A stretch of DNA of 64,000 bases from Coprothermobacter platensis DSM 11748 (GTDB lineage: Bacteria > Coprothermobacterota > Coprothermobacteria > Coprothermobacterales > Coprothermobacteraceae). The notes beneath the pieces are model-generated. The model had not been told where the DNA came from and did not search any database. It saw nothing but the letters and a program-made list of their open reading frames with translations. The DNA lies in NCBI RefSeq assembly GCF_000378005.1, contig NZ_KB899040.1:1007145-1071144 (forward strand), given 5' to 3'. Positions 8,365-17,756 of the stretch are shown one piece after another (within the stretch, counting starts at the first letter, position 1; each line of letters opens with the position of its first letter). The position numbers were made by a program, and so were the translations under genes.

Positions 8365-9282
8365 TTATCCGCGATAGAACACAGTGCGCCAATCTGCTCC
8401 AACTGGCCTTTCATCTATCTCGGTATCCATGACCATACCTTCAATATAGGTCGTGTGCAAAAGAACCATTGTTGAATCGATTATCATAACATCAGGCACT
8501 GTTATGTTGTAATTCTCAGCAGAACCTTGACGTTGAGGCACTAGGCCTTCTGTAAAAACTTTTCCGTTTACTTCATTAAAAAGATTTTCTAAGTCATTAT
8601 CAATGGTCTTGACATTAAAACCAAAGGAGGCGAGAACATTAGGACCCCATGGTAGACTCGCTCGTGAATAATCATCTTCAATGACTTTTCTCAGCTTCGC
8701 CAATGCATCATTTTTCCCAGAAGCCATTGATTCCAAAGCTTCTAAAGAACGCAGCGTACGTTTGTAAGCATTGTAAGCAGCACTCACGGATAAGGGGCTA
8801 ACATCCTTTGTTATCGGTTCTACTGCCTGAGGGAAACTCTTAAGTAGTTCCAGATAACCCAAGAAAAGGTCCACGTCTAAAGGAATATAGCGGTGATTCT
8901 CATCAACGGGATTCCAAGGCGTATTAATAGAACCCCACCACATACCCATCTCACCTGTTTGTGTAAAGTAAACCGTATCTGCACCACATGCTATCAAGTT
9001 AGCTCCACCATAACACGGCCCATTAACGACAAAATCAAAACGTTCCTTAGAACGCTTGATGTGGTCAACTATGCGGAAACCAAGCTCAGGGCGTAAAGTT
9101 GTGGTTACAACAGAAAGCAAAACAGTTTTCGGAGCACGTTCAACAGCGTTCAGTATGTAACCCAGGATATCGTCCCCTACTTCTGTCTGAGGACGAACAA
9201 AAACTACAACCGGCCACTCACCGGTTGCGTCACCAACGTTTTTAACTATGTCAGATAGTAAATGATAACTTTCACTGTCCAT
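8365..9282 (-). CDS. ClpP/SppA-fold (SDH proteinase-like) protein lacking the catalytic Ser
   Basis: A 305-residue protein resembling the serine dehydrogenase proteinase family, membrane-linked relatives of SppA and ClpP. The conserved helix after the active site is visible as CYGGANLIACGADTVYF (about residues 90-106), followed by TGEMGMWWGS. In the family the segment reads roughly AMSGGTLIALAADEI, so the nucleophilic Ser is replaced by Tyr. The upstream HTPGG-type oxyanion motif is also degenerate (SVVTTTL). It is therefore probably a non-catalytic paralog. Its ATG overlaps the stop of the PEGA-like gene by one base, so the two are translationally coupled. Confidence 0.65.
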   Translation of the reverse strand: MDSESYHLLSDIVKNVGDATGEWPVVVFVRPQTEVGDDILGYILNAVERAPKTVLLSVVTTTLRPELGFRIVDHIKRSKERFDFVVNGPCYGGANLIACGADTVYFTQTGEMGMWWGSINTPWNPVDENHRYIPLDVDLFLGYLELLKSFPQAVEPITKDVSPLSVSAAYNAYKRTLRSLEALESMASGKNDALAKLRKVIEDDYSRASLPWGPNVLASFGFNVKTIDNDLENLFNEVNGKVFTEGLVPQRQGSAENYNITVPDVMIIDSTMVLLHTTYIEGMVMDTEIDERPVGADWRTVFYRG

Positions 9283-10430
9283 TATCTTGTAAGAATAATT
9301 ATATCATGATTGCGCGTAACCAAAGCCAGCCATTTTTCGTTCCACGAATAATCCATTACCTCAACACCTGAAAACCAACGTCCGTCACTGGAATAAAGAT
9401 ACCTCTCGCCAAGTAAGTATTCACTATGAGACGGAGAAATTGTAAATTTTGGAGAATCTACAGGCTCTCCCGTAAGGAAATCCCAAAATATCATGCCATT
9501 CTTTGTTTGGAAAACGATGTAATTGCCCTCTACGTCTACCAATTCACCCGGCGCTTCATGTACCCATAGCCAAGCGCCATTGTCTTTATATGCCCATACT
9601 TTATTCCCGTAAAAGACAAAGCCAGAACCGCTTTTATACCAGCTACCACTTTTTTCTGGTGCATCCACCGACCAAACACGCCAACCATATTCGACATTGT
9701 ACTGACTCACCGTCGTAGAGGAAAAGGCTAACATTGAAGTATCGCTGACAATCTTCACTTTGGAAAAATCATCAGTGGCAGTTCTCAATATGCTTCCTGT
9801 AGATAAAGAGGGAGTAAGTACCAAAATGTTACCATCTAAAGAGTATTCATCGCTTATCTGGGCACTGGCAGTAACAATAGCAGGCATAGTGATAGTGCTG
9901 GTACCAATAGTTACCGTGGATTGCATGGGAACAGATTGGTAGTAAACGCCGTACAGCGGAACAACAGATCCTTGGTCATAATCAAACCCAACGAAGGAAC
10001 TTTTAGCAACATTTAATGGCAAGGCTTTGCCATTTATCATAACAGTCGCTTCTCCAGAGAAACCAGGCAGCCATAAATAGTTGCCTTTTGCATGATATAA
10101 CCCATCTATGGTTTGTACAGTAAAAAGAGATCTTGCAGGTCCTCTCAGAAGTAGGCCTGTAGGCATTATATTGATTTTTTTATTGTCCTCTGGTTTTATG
10201 TAAATATCCTCTTTTACTAATGTCAATCCGCTATACTTAACCTCCACCACATGCTTTCCTGCTGAAACAGACCCAGAGCTGAACGCTGCATTGTCCAGAA
10301 AAGTAGCAAAACCATTAGGAACCGACAATGTGACTTTTCCATAAGGAGCTGGTACCACCATGGAAAATATAAGCCACACACCACCAATAATCGCTATTAT
10401 GGTGAAAACTAAAAACACACGCCACTTCAC
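9282..10430 (-). CDS. Membrane-anchored extracytoplasmic protein with PEGA-like N-terminus
   Basis: A 382-residue protein with one N-terminal membrane segment (residues about 5-27) and the rest outside the membrane. Residues about 30-70 (GKVTLSVPNGFATFLDN then AGKHVVEVKYSGL) resemble a PEGA domain, a small beta-rich surface module. The remainder, with repeated WxW-like and short aromatic patches, reads like a beta-propeller or similar beta-rich domain, but I cannot assign a family. It follows the csoR-type gene by 18 nt and overlaps the next start codon, so it belongs to that operon. Confidence 0.6.
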   Translation of the reverse strand: MKWRVFLVFTIIAIIGGVWLIFSMVVPAPYGKVTLSVPNGFATFLDNAAFSSGSVSAGKHVVEVKYSGLTLVKEDIYIKPEDNKKINIMPTGLLLRGPARSLFTVQTIDGLYHAKGNYLWLPGFSGEATVMINGKALPLNVAKSSFVGFDYDQGSVVPLYGVYYQSVPMQSTVTIGTSTITMPAIVTASAQISDEYSLDGNILVLTPSLSTGSILRTATDDFSKVKIVSDTSMLAFSSTTVSQYNVEYGWRVWSVDAPEKSGSWYKSGSGFVFYGNKVWAYKDNGAWLWVHEAPGELVDVEGNYIVFQTKNGMIFWDFLTGEPVDSPKFTISPSHSEYLLGERYLYSSDGRWFSGVEVMDYSWNEKWLALVTRNHDIIILTR

Positions 10431-10448
10431 AACGATAAACCCCTTCGT

Positions 10449-10700
10449 TTAAGAAAGTGACGCAATAATCTTGAGGATTTTACCAATTTCTGCTTCTTCA
10501 TTATCGTCATATGATACGCAATTGCAAAGGTGTGCCTTAGCAATCTCCACACCCACGCTTTTTAGCGCTTCGCGGGCAGCTACTATCTGATATAAGATGT
10601 CGCTGCAATTTCTTCCATCCAAAACCATTGATTCAATGCCCCTTATTTGCCCGTCAATTCTCCTCAAATGTTTTATGACCTTATCCTTGGCGTCTTCCAA
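10449..10700 (-). CDS. csoR: CsoR/FrmR family metal-sensing repressor
   Basis: A small all-helical repressor of about 83 residues. The Cu(I)-sensing fingerprint is intact: C32 in GRNCSDILYQ, then H57 and C61 in AHLCNCV (numbering from the TTG at 10700). The spacing matches the C36-H61-C65 triad of Mycobacterium CsoR. A GTG at 10706 overlaps the SD (AGAGGTGA); the TTG 6 nt further on is the better start. It has a good promoter and leads an operon of PEGA-like, ClpP-fold and CorC-type genes. Copper is the likely inducer, but FrmR or RcnR-like specificity cannot be fully excluded. Confidence 0.88.
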   Translation of the reverse strand: MEDAKDKVIKHLRRIDGQIRGIESMVLDGRNCSDILYQIVAAREALKSVGVEIAKAHLCNCVSYDDNEEAEIGKILKIIASLS

Positions 10701-10720
10701 CGGCACTCACCTCTGTGCTT

Positions 10721-10749
10721 ATTATAACCTTGCGGCTTTCTCTTAGTAA
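10721..10749 (-). promoter_or_regulatory. Promoter of the csoR operon
   Basis: On the minus strand: -35 TTACTA (10749-10744), 17-nt spacer, -10 TATAAT (10726-10721), about 20 nt before the TTG start of csoR. No G-tract dyad typical of CsoR operators overlaps it. Confidence 0.65.
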
Positions 10750-10912
10750 GGAACTATTGAAAACCGCATTCATATATTTCTTTGAGAGCAGGTAGCTGAC
10801 CGCTATTTATCTTATCTCTAAAATGATGGAACCTTAAACAATTTTTCTTGCGTTCAGTTTCTTGTAAAATATTAGAGCTCAAAAAAATTTATTGTCTATT
10901 GAGGAGGATGTC

Positions 10913-11077
10913 ATGATCTTACAAAGTATATTGGCCACTATTGCCGGCTTCGCTGTAGGTTTTCTGTTTTCGCTATTAAAATTGCCCGTTCCAGCGCCTG
11001 CAGAGCTCCCCGGTGTCATGGGTGTTGTAGGCATGTTTTTAGGATTTGTAGCAGCTCGTGCTGTATTCAAACATTAG
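10913..11077 (+). CDS. XapX domain small membrane protein
   Basis: A 54-residue protein with two hydrophobic helices and the XapX-type motif LPVPAPAELPGVMGVVGMFLG. The family is common, membrane-embedded and of unknown function. The start is ATG 10913, 4 nt after GAGGAGGATG; an upstream in-frame ATT codon region is excluded because the SD clearly serves this ATG. It is a single-gene unit ended by an intrinsic terminator at 11102-11140. Confidence 0.75.
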   Translation: MILQSILATIAGFAVGFLFSLLKLPVPAPAELPGVMGVVGMFLGFVAARAVFKH

Positions 11078-11101
11078 TTTTGTAATAGAACGTTATTTCT
11101 G

Positions 11102-11140
11102 GGCGGGACATACATGTTACATACCCGCCTGTTCTTTTTT
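11102..11140 (+). terminator. Intrinsic terminator after xapX-type gene
   Basis: GGCGGG (11102-11107) pairs with CCCGCC (11124-11129), followed by TGTTCTTTTTT. The distal part also carries a candidate promoter for rlmH: TTACAT (11117-11122), 17 nt, TAAAAT (11140-11145). Confidence 0.75.
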
Positions 11141-11153
11141 AAAATAGGATTAT

Positions 11154-11573
11154 ATGAAAATAAATCTTATAGCGGTGGGTAAGTTAAAGAAAGACTATGT
11201 CTCCGAAGGTATGTACGACTATATGGAAAGAATTAAACATTACATACCCTTTCACCTCATTGAAACAAGTAGTGAAAACCCTATTCAGTACTTACAAAAG
11301 AAAGGTATGCACATAGCCTTGGACATTAATGGAAAAGAGATGTCTTCTGAAGCATTTGCTACGTTCATAAACAATCTAATGAACACTTCTACTGATGATG
11401 TTTATTTTTATATTGGGGGAGCCAACGGGTTCAATAGTGCTTTCATGAAACAAGTAAACGAACGCATATCTCTTTCTCAGATGACTTTTCCTCATGAGTT
11501 AGCGCGTTTGCTGTTTCTCGAACAACTTTATAGGGCGCTAACAATCATTAGAGGCGAACATTACCACAAATGA
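11154..11573 (+). CDS. rlmH: 23S rRNA (pseudouridine1915-N3)-methyltransferase
   Basis: RlmH methylates pseudouridine 1915 in helix 69 of 23S rRNA. The 139-residue protein is slightly shorter than the usual 155-160. It begins with the family signature MKINLIAVGKLK. It has the SPOUT knot with YIGGANGF near residue 105 (usually IGGxxG) and the C-terminal LLFLEQLYRALTIIRGEHYHK. There is no SD; TAAAAT ends 8 nt before the ATG, so the message is probably leaderless. Confidence 0.95.
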   Translation: MKINLIAVGKLKKDYVSEGMYDYMERIKHYIPFHLIETSSENPIQYLQKKGMHIALDINGKEMSSEAFATFINNLMNTSTDDVYFYIGGANGFNSAFMKQVNERISLSQMTFPHELARLLFLEQLYRALTIIRGEHYHK

Positions 11574-11576
11574 AAA

Positions 11577-11597
11577 GGGCTGCTTATTGAGCAGCCC
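11577..11597 (-). terminator. Terminator of the DUF59 gene
   Basis: GGGCTGC, 7-nt loop, GCAGCCC. On the minus strand it is followed by TTTTCATTT, which lies in the end of rlmH. The stop codon of the DUF59 gene is in the loop. On the plus strand there is no T-run. Confidence 0.65.
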
Positions 11598-11919
11598 CAG
11601 GGTTCATTATGGCAGGGTTGATAAACTCCGGCGTCCAGCTCGGGTCAAACACTAATTCCACGTTAACATGTGGTCTTAGTGCTAAAGATGTAAGTATATC
11701 TTTAACCTGGGCAACCATATAGTCCATTAATGGGCAACCAGCAAAGGTCATGGTCATCTTGACATTAATGGTATCTTCTGTTATGCCCAAGCCATAAATA
11801 AGGCCAAGGTTGACCACGTCAAAACCAATTTCAGGATCTATTACCTGCTGCAAACTTTCTAAAATCGTTCTTTCCTCTTCTGTTTTTGCATCTTGCAAAT
11901 ATACCGGTCTAAAATCCAC
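11584..11919 (-). CDS. DUF59/MIP18 family iron-sulfur assembly factor
   Basis: A protein of about 111 residues of the MIP18/PaaD/SufT (DUF59) family, which supports Fe-S cluster assembly or insertion. The signature is visible: LQQVIDPEIGFDVVNLGLIYGL, then MTMTFAGCPLMDYM with the conserved Cys. A longer frame reaches 11973, but the region above 11919 holds a promoter. The GTG at 11919 lies 6-7 nt after GGAGGTG, giving MDFRPVYLQDAK. The gene is divergent from mnmA, a sulfur-transfer enzyme. Its promoter contains a CsoR-like dyad. Confidence 0.85.
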   Translation of the reverse strand: MDFRPVYLQDAKTEEERTILESLQQVIDPEIGFDVVNLGLIYGLGITEDTINVKMTMTFAGCPLMDYMVAQVKDILTSLALRPHVNVELVFDPSWTPEFINPAIMNPGAAQ

Positions 11920-11938
11920 TTCATGCACCTCCACGCAT

Positions 11939-11968
11939 ATTATATACCCCCTCATAGGGGGGTTCCAA
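11939..11968 (-). promoter_or_regulatory. DUF59 promoter with G-tract dyad in the spacer
   Basis: Minus strand: -35 TTGGAA (11968-11963), 18-nt spacer, -10 TATAAT (11944-11939). The spacer holds a C5/G5 dyad; on the plus strand 11945-11963 reads TACCCCC, TCATA, GGGGGGT. Such G-tract dyads resemble operators of CsoR/RcnR-type repressors. A csoR gene lies 1.2 kb away. Confidence 0.6.
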
Positions 11969-11993
11969 TACAAAATAGTATAATATTGTTCCG

Positions 11994-13019
11994 ATGAAGA
12001 TCGCAGTCGGTTTATCAGGTGGAATTGACTCTACAGCCAGCGTTCTTAAACTGCTCCACGAAGGACATGACGTTGTTGCTGTTTTTCTGAACATGCTTCC
12101 AGAAGGCGTTTATCAAGAGAAAACATGTTGCTCATTGGACAGCAAGCTTTTGGCTAGGCGAGTCGCTAAACAAATAGGAGTGCCTTTTGAAGAATGGAAT
12201 TTGCAAGAAGATTTTTCTTCAAATGTGATAAGTATTTTTAAAGCCATGATGAAGAGAGGCCTTACACCGAACCCATGCGTTTTCTGTAATAGATCTGTAA
12301 AGCTCGGAACTTTCGTAAGAATGGCATTGGAACGTGGTTTTGACGCTGTAGCAACAGGGCATTACGCTCGTCAGTGTGAAGGTCAACTTTATAAAGGAAA
12401 AGATTTATGGAAAGATCAATCATATATGCTCTCTTTGGTATCTCCAGACATACTCAAACACGTTATCTTCCCTTTAGGGAACTTAACACGTGAAGACGTC
12501 ATCGATTTCGCACAGTCTAACGGTATCACCTATATACCACGCAGTAGTCAAGACATTTGTTTCATGCCACAGGGCGGTTTTGATGCCTTCGTTCAACAGT
12601 CGTTTCCAGAACTGTCAAAAGAAGGAAATGTCATTTACCATGGCAAGACTATAGGGCAACATCGTGGCTATGCATATTACACTATTGGCCAAAGAAAAGG
12701 CATAGGTATCGGCTTTAAGGAGCCTCTATACGTTAAAGCCGTAGAACCAAAAACGAACACTGTTTTCGTAGGTACATCAGAAGAACTTTTCTCTGGTGCC
12801 ATGGATGTTGCTGTTATAAATAACTTTATGCCTGTTTCTGAAATGTCTCAAATCAAAATACGTTATCACGCCCCATCGGTTAATGCGCATGTAGAGAGAA
12901 TCAAAGGAACAATACTTCATGTCGTTTTTGAGAAACCTGTTAGGGCAATAACACCGGGTCAAGTAGCAGTAGCGTATGAAGATGATGCCGTACAATGGGC
13001 GGGTATCATTCTAAGATAG
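11994..13019 (+). CDS. mnmA: tRNA-specific 2-thiouridylase
   Basis: MnmA installs 2-thiouridine at position 34 of tRNA-Lys, -Glu and -Gln using ATP and sulfur from a cysteine desulfurase relay. The PP-loop SGGIDST is at residues 8-14, the catalytic cysteines are C95 in NPCVFCN and C189 in QDICFMP, and the length (341) is normal. TATAAT (11979-11984) ends 9 nt before the ATG and no SD is present, so a leaderless or near-leaderless message is likely. It is followed by mnmG, whose product modifies carbon 5 of the same wobble uridine. Confidence 0.96.
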   Translation: MKIAVGLSGGIDSTASVLKLLHEGHDVVAVFLNMLPEGVYQEKTCCSLDSKLLARRVAKQIGVPFEEWNLQEDFSSNVISIFKAMMKRGLTPNPCVFCNRSVKLGTFVRMALERGFDAVATGHYARQCEGQLYKGKDLWKDQSYMLSLVSPDILKHVIFPLGNLTREDVIDFAQSNGITYIPRSSQDICFMPQGGFDAFVQQSFPELSKEGNVIYHGKTIGQHRGYAYYTIGQRKGIGIGFKEPLYVKAVEPKTNTVFVGTSEELFSGAMDVAVINNFMPVSEMSQIKIRYHAPSVNAHVERIKGTILHVVFEKPVRAITPGQVAVAYEDDAVQWAGIILR

Positions 13020-13056
13020 CAAAATTGATCAATGTTAGGAGGTATCAATCGTAACC

Positions 13057-14898
13057 ATGTCATATGACGTAATTGTAGTAGGAGGTGGCCATGCAGGCTG
13101 TGAAGCCGCCTATATTTCTGCTAAACTCGGCGCAAAAACGCTTCTCGTAACAAGTTTCATAGATACCTTAGCGCTTTTACCTTGTAACCCAGCCATAGGT
13201 GGCCCAGGCAAATCGCAGCTCGTTAGGGAAATAGATGCTTTAGGCGGCCTCATGGGAAGAGTAACTAACAATTCTTACATACAAGCACGTGTACTCAATA
13301 AAAGTAAAGGGCCAGCAGTTTGGGCAAATAGAGGACAAGTAGACAAATACAGATATCCCAGCGAAATGTTGCACAGATTAAGTGAAACAGATAACTTAGA
13401 GATTATGCAAGCATTCGTAAATGGTCTTTTATTTGATAATGACAAAATCGTCTATGGTATCAAAACAGAAGATGGCAGATCTATTGAAGGGAAAACTGTT
13501 GTATTAACTACGGGTACGTTCTTGGAAGGGAAAATATATATTTCAAGTTGGAGCAAACCTGCCGGTAGATGGGGTGAATTTCCAGCTATAGGCATATCGA
13601 AGGACCTTAGGAACTTGGGCCTTTCCATGGGACGCTTCAACACAGGAACAACACCCCGTGTAGATGAAAAAACTATTGATTACAGCAAAGCAGACAAACA
13701 AGAAAATGATCCTGGGCTGACATTTTCATTTTGGGAAGAGCCAAACCCACCGGGTTATAAAGACGTTTACATGGTCAGGACTAATGCAGAAACAATGAAA
13801 ACAGTAAGAGATAACATACAGCTTACAGCCTCTCGAGCAAGCACCATGGTAAGAATAGGGCCAAGGTATTGTCCTTCCATAGAGGAAAAAGCCATATGGT
13901 TCCCTGACAAGACGGAGCATCTTATTTTCTTAGAACCAGTGGGGTTAACTACCTGTGAAATATACCCTAACGGCCTCGCTATCTCTTTACCGGCAGATAT
14001 CCAACTAAGAGTACTAAGGACTATAAAAGGGCTGGAAGAGGTTGAAATTATAAGGCCAGGTTACACCATAGACTATGATATGGTATGGCCGTCTCAACTG
14101 AAAACAACTTTGGAAGTCAAAGGAGTTAGTAACTTATTCTTGGCAGGGCAGATAAACGGTACTACGGGGTATGAAGAAGCCGCAGCACAAGGCGTAGTTG
14201 CAGGCATAAATGCAGCGCTTAAAGCATTAGGAGAAGAACCATTTGTGGTACAGAGACATGAAGGGTTTATCGGTACGCTTATCGATGAACTTACAACAAA
14301 AGAGTTAGCAGAACCATACCGTATGCTAACGAGCAGATCTGAATTTCGGATGCTGCATCGTCAGGATAATGCCATATGGCGCCTATCAGAAAAGGCACAT
14401 GATAGAGGCATATTGGCTGACTCAGAATACAATAAAGTTCTTGAACACAAAGAAAAAATGAACGATGTAAGAAAGAAACTCGCAGAAACAAGCGTGAGTC
14501 CCATATACTTCCCTATTCTCAAACAATCAGTAAAAGCTCAGACCATCCTCAAAAGGCCAGAGGTGCACATCACCGATTTGCAGAATGTTATACCGGAAAT
14601 AGCACAACTTACTCAAGAAGAACAGCTCACACTGGAGATTGAGAACAAATATGAAGGATACATGGAAAAAGAAATGAGTTTACTTAATTCTATTAAGAAA
14701 CTCGATAATTTGAATATACCGGCTGATTTCAGTTATGAGAATCTCCCCATAAGCAGAGAAGCATTAGATGCATTAAACAAGACGCGTCCATCTACTTTAG
14801 GGCAAGCATCAAGATTGGCAGGTGTACACATGAGTGATTTAGCCGTGATTCTGGCCAACATAAAAAAACGGCCGAACAGGGGCAAAAAGTTATCTTAA
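13057..14898 (+). CDS. mnmG: tRNA uridine 5-carboxymethylaminomethyl modification enzyme
   Basis: MnmG (GidA) is the FAD-binding partner of MnmE in forming the cmnm5 group at wobble U34. The 613-residue protein starts with the dinucleotide-binding motif [12 protein letters not shown] (residues 7-18), then has the family signatures [21 protein letters not shown] and [13 protein letters not shown]-terminal helical domain contains [16 protein letters not shown]. It starts at ATG 13057 after TTAGGAGGTATC. Its stop overlaps the convergent tldE-like stop by 4 nt. Confidence 0.97.
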   Translation: MSYDVIVVGGGHAGCEAAYISAKLGAKTLLVTSFIDTLALLPCNPAIGGPGKSQLVREIDALGGLMGRVTNNSYIQARVLNKSKGPAVWANRGQVDKYRYPSEMLHRLSETDNLEIMQAFVNGLLFDNDKIVYGIKTEDGRSIEGKTVVLTTGTFLEGKIYISSWSKPAGRWGEFPAIGISKDLRNLGLSMGRFNTGTTPRVDEKTIDYSKADKQENDPGLTFSFWEEPNPPGYKDVYMVRTNAETMKTVRDNIQLTASRASTMVRIGPRYCPSIEEKAIWFPDKTEHLIFLEPVGLTTCEIYPNGLAISLPADIQLRVLRTIKGLEEVEIIRPGYTIDYDMVWPSQLKTTLEVKGVSNLFLAGQINGTTGYEEAAAQGVVAGINAALKALGEEPFVVQRHEGFIGTLIDELTTKELAEPYRMLTSRSEFRMLHRQDNAIWRLSEKAHDRGILADSEYNKVLEHKEKMNDVRKKLAETSVSPIYFPILKQSVKAQTILKRPEVHITDLQNVIPEIAQLTQEEQLTLEIENKYEGYMEKEMSLLNSIKKLDNLNIPADFSYENLPISREALDALNKTRPSTLGQASRLAGVHMSDLAVILANIKKRPNRGKKLS

Positions 14899-16211
14899 CC
14901 GCTTACCGTTATACCATCTAATGCTACCAAAGGGCTTACGAACCAAGGACCAGTGGGGTTAGGAAATATGCCAATAGGATAAGCTGTTTCCTCTTTGCTA
15001 GTAGCAACAATCTGCTTAAGTGCGTCCCAAATATTCCCGCTTAGAGTAATGCCACTCAAAGGAATATGCTCGCCTTTGTCGACTAAAACACCGCTGGCAC
15101 CCAAGGAAAAGTTTCCACTTAGGCTGTTCAATCCACCTGAGAATATCCCTTGTAAGAAAGTAATAAGAACATACTTATCCAAGGACTCAATCGGTTGCGT
15201 ACTTGAAACTTCAAAATGAACAATAAAAGGTTGTTCTGATGGTTCGTTTCGGAAAGACTCGCGGTAACCTACTCCAGTCGGCCTTTTATTGAACTGCGCG
15301 GCAGACGCTAAGGAATAGTAAGGTGTAAGGAACATTCCGTCTTTCATCAAATACGTCGTATCGATTGGAGTACCCTCTTGGTCAAAACAATACTTTTGTG
15401 GTATGCAAGGATGCTCACCGCAAAGAACCAAGCTCGCATTTTTTGCTACAACTTGACTGTTCTCCTTATGAGTGAAAAAGCTCATGCCTCTACCTACATT
15501 TGCCCCGCTAAAAGCGTTCAAGAGCATCAACCAGATTTGTGACCATTCTGGGGAGTCGAAAACTACTGGAACATCTTTCATGTTTGCTTTTACGCCATCC
15601 AAGGAACTATAAGCCCTATCCAATGCTTTCCCTACAAGTTCATCTTCGTTCAAAGATTGAGGATTACCTGTTATGTTAAGCCAGAAACTTGTATTGCTCT
15701 TTTTACCTGTAACGACGGGATCTACTTCAAAATAATAAACTTGTTCTTCAGATCGTACATGCCCCTCATTGGTGTTAAACAACTCCCAATTTTTCAATAC
15801 TCTTTTTGAGATAATGTCAAATGTTTTTATGCCCTTGCTAAGAAGCACACCCGATATTTGATATGCCAAAGAGGCAAGTTCAACATTGGACTGGGCCTCA
15901 GATATTTGCTCCCCTTCGCTGCCAGGCAGCATTAGTTGGCTCTTTTCACCAATCAATGCGCACTGAGCACTATTACTTATGGTTTTTTGCATTTCATCAT
16001 CGGTCATCTTGTTGCCATAACTGAAACCAATTTGTCCATTCCTAATAACTCTGACTCCATACCCATTCATATGAGATAAGGATGAATCTTCTACTTTAAC
16101 CCGCCAATCAGAACCAGAAAGTCTTACACGTTCAGTTTCTTCCTTCATATAAAATATGTCACCTTGCCCATATTTTTCAGATATGGAAGGCAAATAAGTG
16201 CTAAATTCCAA
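14895..16211 (-). CDS. TldE/PmbA-like protein, pair 1
   Basis: The TldE (PmbA) half of a TldD/TldE heterodimeric metalloprotease that degrades unfolded peptides and, in E. coli, trims microcin B17 precursor and CcdA. TldE proteins lack the HExxxH zinc motif, as here. The end [11 protein letters not shown] is typical of PmbA. I set the start at TTG 16211, which is 5 nt after GGAGGTGA and 1 nt after the TldD stop. This gives [18 protein letters not shown], aligning with the second pair's MDFSKYVSLIAKNNEAGD. The SD is encoded by the last codons (Gly-Gly-Asp) of TldD. Confidence 0.88.
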   Translation of the reverse strand: MEFSTYLPSISEKYGQGDIFYMKEETERVRLSGSDWRVKVEDSSLSHMNGYGVRVIRNGQIGFSYGNKMTDDEMQKTISNSAQCALIGEKSQLMLPGSEGEQISEAQSNVELASLAYQISGVLLSKGIKTFDIISKRVLKNWELFNTNEGHVRSEEQVYYFEVDPVVTGKKSNTSFWLNITGNPQSLNEDELVGKALDRAYSSLDGVKANMKDVPVVFDSPEWSQIWLMLLNAFSGANVGRGMSFFTHKENSQVVAKNASLVLCGEHPCIPQKYCFDQEGTPIDTTYLMKDGMFLTPYYSLASAAQFNKRPTGVGYRESFRNEPSEQPFIVHFEVSSTQPIESLDKYVLITFLQGIFSGGLNSLSGNFSLGASGVLVDKGEHIPLSGITLSGNIWDALKQIVATSKEETAYPIGIFPNPTGPWFVSPLVALDGITVSG

Positions 16212-16212
16212 C

Positions 16213-17598
16213 CTAATCACCTCCGACAAAGATTTTCGAAATCATGACGTAAGGCTCGCCGCACCCCACAGGAATTAATTGATTCTCTTTCCCACATAAC
16301 CCAGCCGAGATCTTCAAGTCTTCTTTACTGCTCACCCCTACAATATCCTTGAGCGTGGTTAACCCGTTTCCAATCATACTCACTTCTTTAAGAGGAAATG
16401 TTATTTTGCCGTTTTCAATTAGCCATGCATCGATTACATCAAAAATGAAATCTCCTGTCGCTTGATCTACTTGTCCGCCTCCAAGCATATTCACTAAAAT
16501 ACCTTTTTCAATAGAGGAAAGCATATCTTCATATTGATCATGACCTGGCTCAATGTATGTATTGCGCATTCTCGGATAGGGTATGCATCCATAATTTTCT
16601 CTACGACCATTTGATGAATGCGGAAAGTTCCCAATGAGATGCTCTGTATAATCACTCATATAGGAAATCAACACGCCATCCTTTACAAGGATGGTCTCCT
16701 GATTAGGAAATCCTTCGTCATCAAAAGCATTAGACCCCCACTCGCCAGGAATAATTCCTGAGTCAATAAGTGTAACTTTAGAGTTTCCTATCACTTGACC
16801 GATTTTATCCTCCATTACCGAAACGTGTTTTCTTATGAAATCTGCTTCCAGCGAATGCCCTACTGCTTCGTGGAAAATAACACCACCTGGTCCAGGTGCC
16901 AGAATAACAGGATACTCTCCTGAAGCTGGCACTATCGCTTTAAGCTTAGAAATAGACATTGCTACCGCATCCAAAGCTGTTTTTTCAGCACTGGTTTCTT
17001 CTAATAATTCCAGTCCTCCAAGTTTTCCATTAACAGAATAGCCAACTTCTGTGTTTTCACCATCTGTTGAGTAAATGCTACAAGAAATGTGAGCTCTCGG
17101 GCGCTCTTCCTCAGCATAATTCCCCAAACTGTTAAGCATTTCAACTTTAGATATTGTTTGCGTTATACGTGCTGATACCTGAATTACTTGCGGATTTTTA
17201 CCTCGCGCGTATTCATCAATGGCTCGCAAATAGGTCTCTGCTTCATCCAATTTGTTCCATTTACTCCATGATGTTCCTTTCAGAGTGCCTTGCATCTTCA
17301 TAGTTAAAAAAGTAGTATTAGAAGGGTGGCTATTGTTTCCTAACCTGTTTCCAAGCGTATTTGCCATGGAAATTAGATCATCTAAGGAAGGATCATCCAC
17401 AACTCCGAAATAGGTAATCCCATTGTGTATTAACCTTATACCTGCCCCAAAGACGGAGCCCATAGAAGGCTTTTCAAGTTTGCCATCTCCTATAGAAAGA
17501 GTCATATCGCTCCTGTCTTCAACGTAGACATCAAAAAACTCATGAGGAAACTTGTTCAACTCTTTACCAACTTCTTCTAATAAAGATTCACCGAACAA
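16213..17598 (-). CDS. tldD: TldD-like zinc metalloprotease, pair 1
   Basis: The catalytic half of a TldD/TldE protease, 461 residues. The zinc-binding helix is VIFHEAVGHSLEADF, followed by GEWGSNAFDDEGFPNQ and further on SNGRRENYGCIPYPRMRNTYI, all conserved in TldD. Start TTG 17598 sits 4 nt after GGGGGTGA. Separated from the upstream pair by 158 nt containing a long hairpin, so this pair probably has its own transcription. Confidence 0.92.
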   Translation of the reverse strand: MFGESLLEEVGKELNKFPHEFFDVYVEDRSDMTLSIGDGKLEKPSMGSVFGAGIRLIHNGITYFGVVDDPSLDDLISMANTLGNRLGNNSHPSNTTFLTMKMQGTLKGTSWSKWNKLDEAETYLRAIDEYARGKNPQVIQVSARITQTISKVEMLNSLGNYAEEERPRAHISCSIYSTDGENTEVGYSVNGKLGGLELLEETSAEKTALDAVAMSISKLKAIVPASGEYPVILAPGPGGVIFHEAVGHSLEADFIRKHVSVMEDKIGQVIGNSKVTLIDSGIIPGEWGSNAFDDEGFPNQETILVKDGVLISYMSDYTEHLIGNFPHSSNGRRENYGCIPYPRMRNTYIEPGHDQYEDMLSSIEKGILVNMLGGGQVDQATGDFIFDVIDAWLIENGKITFPLKEVSMIGNGLTTLKDIVGVSSKEDLKISAGLCGKENQLIPVGCGEPYVMISKIFVGGD

Positions 17599-17679
17599 GA
17601 AATCACCCCCATAGATTGAATCTAAGAATAATATTAGCGCAAAAATGTCTAATTTGTCGTTTTATATGCTTTTAATGTA

Positions 17680-17728
17680 AAGGGACATTCTGGCGTCTTT
17701 TTCAGATCTTGAAGCCAAAATGTCCCTT
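17680..17728 (-). terminator. Long hairpin between the two TldD/E pairs (possible terminator)
   Basis: AAGGGACATT (17680-17689) pairs perfectly with AATGTCCCTT (17719-17728). One mismatch is followed by a further TGGC/GCCA stem, and the loop itself contains TTCAGATCTTGAA. On the minus strand the stem is followed by TACATT rather than a T-run, so termination would be weak. Processing or attenuation is also possible. Confidence 0.5.
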
Positions 17729-17756
17729 AAAAAGGCTTGCAAATCAATAATAATTA

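Noticed and set aside
11920-11973. N-terminal extension of the DUF59 protein up to 11973
   Set aside because: The extra 18 codons cover a -35/-10 promoter and an SD that serves the GTG at 11919.
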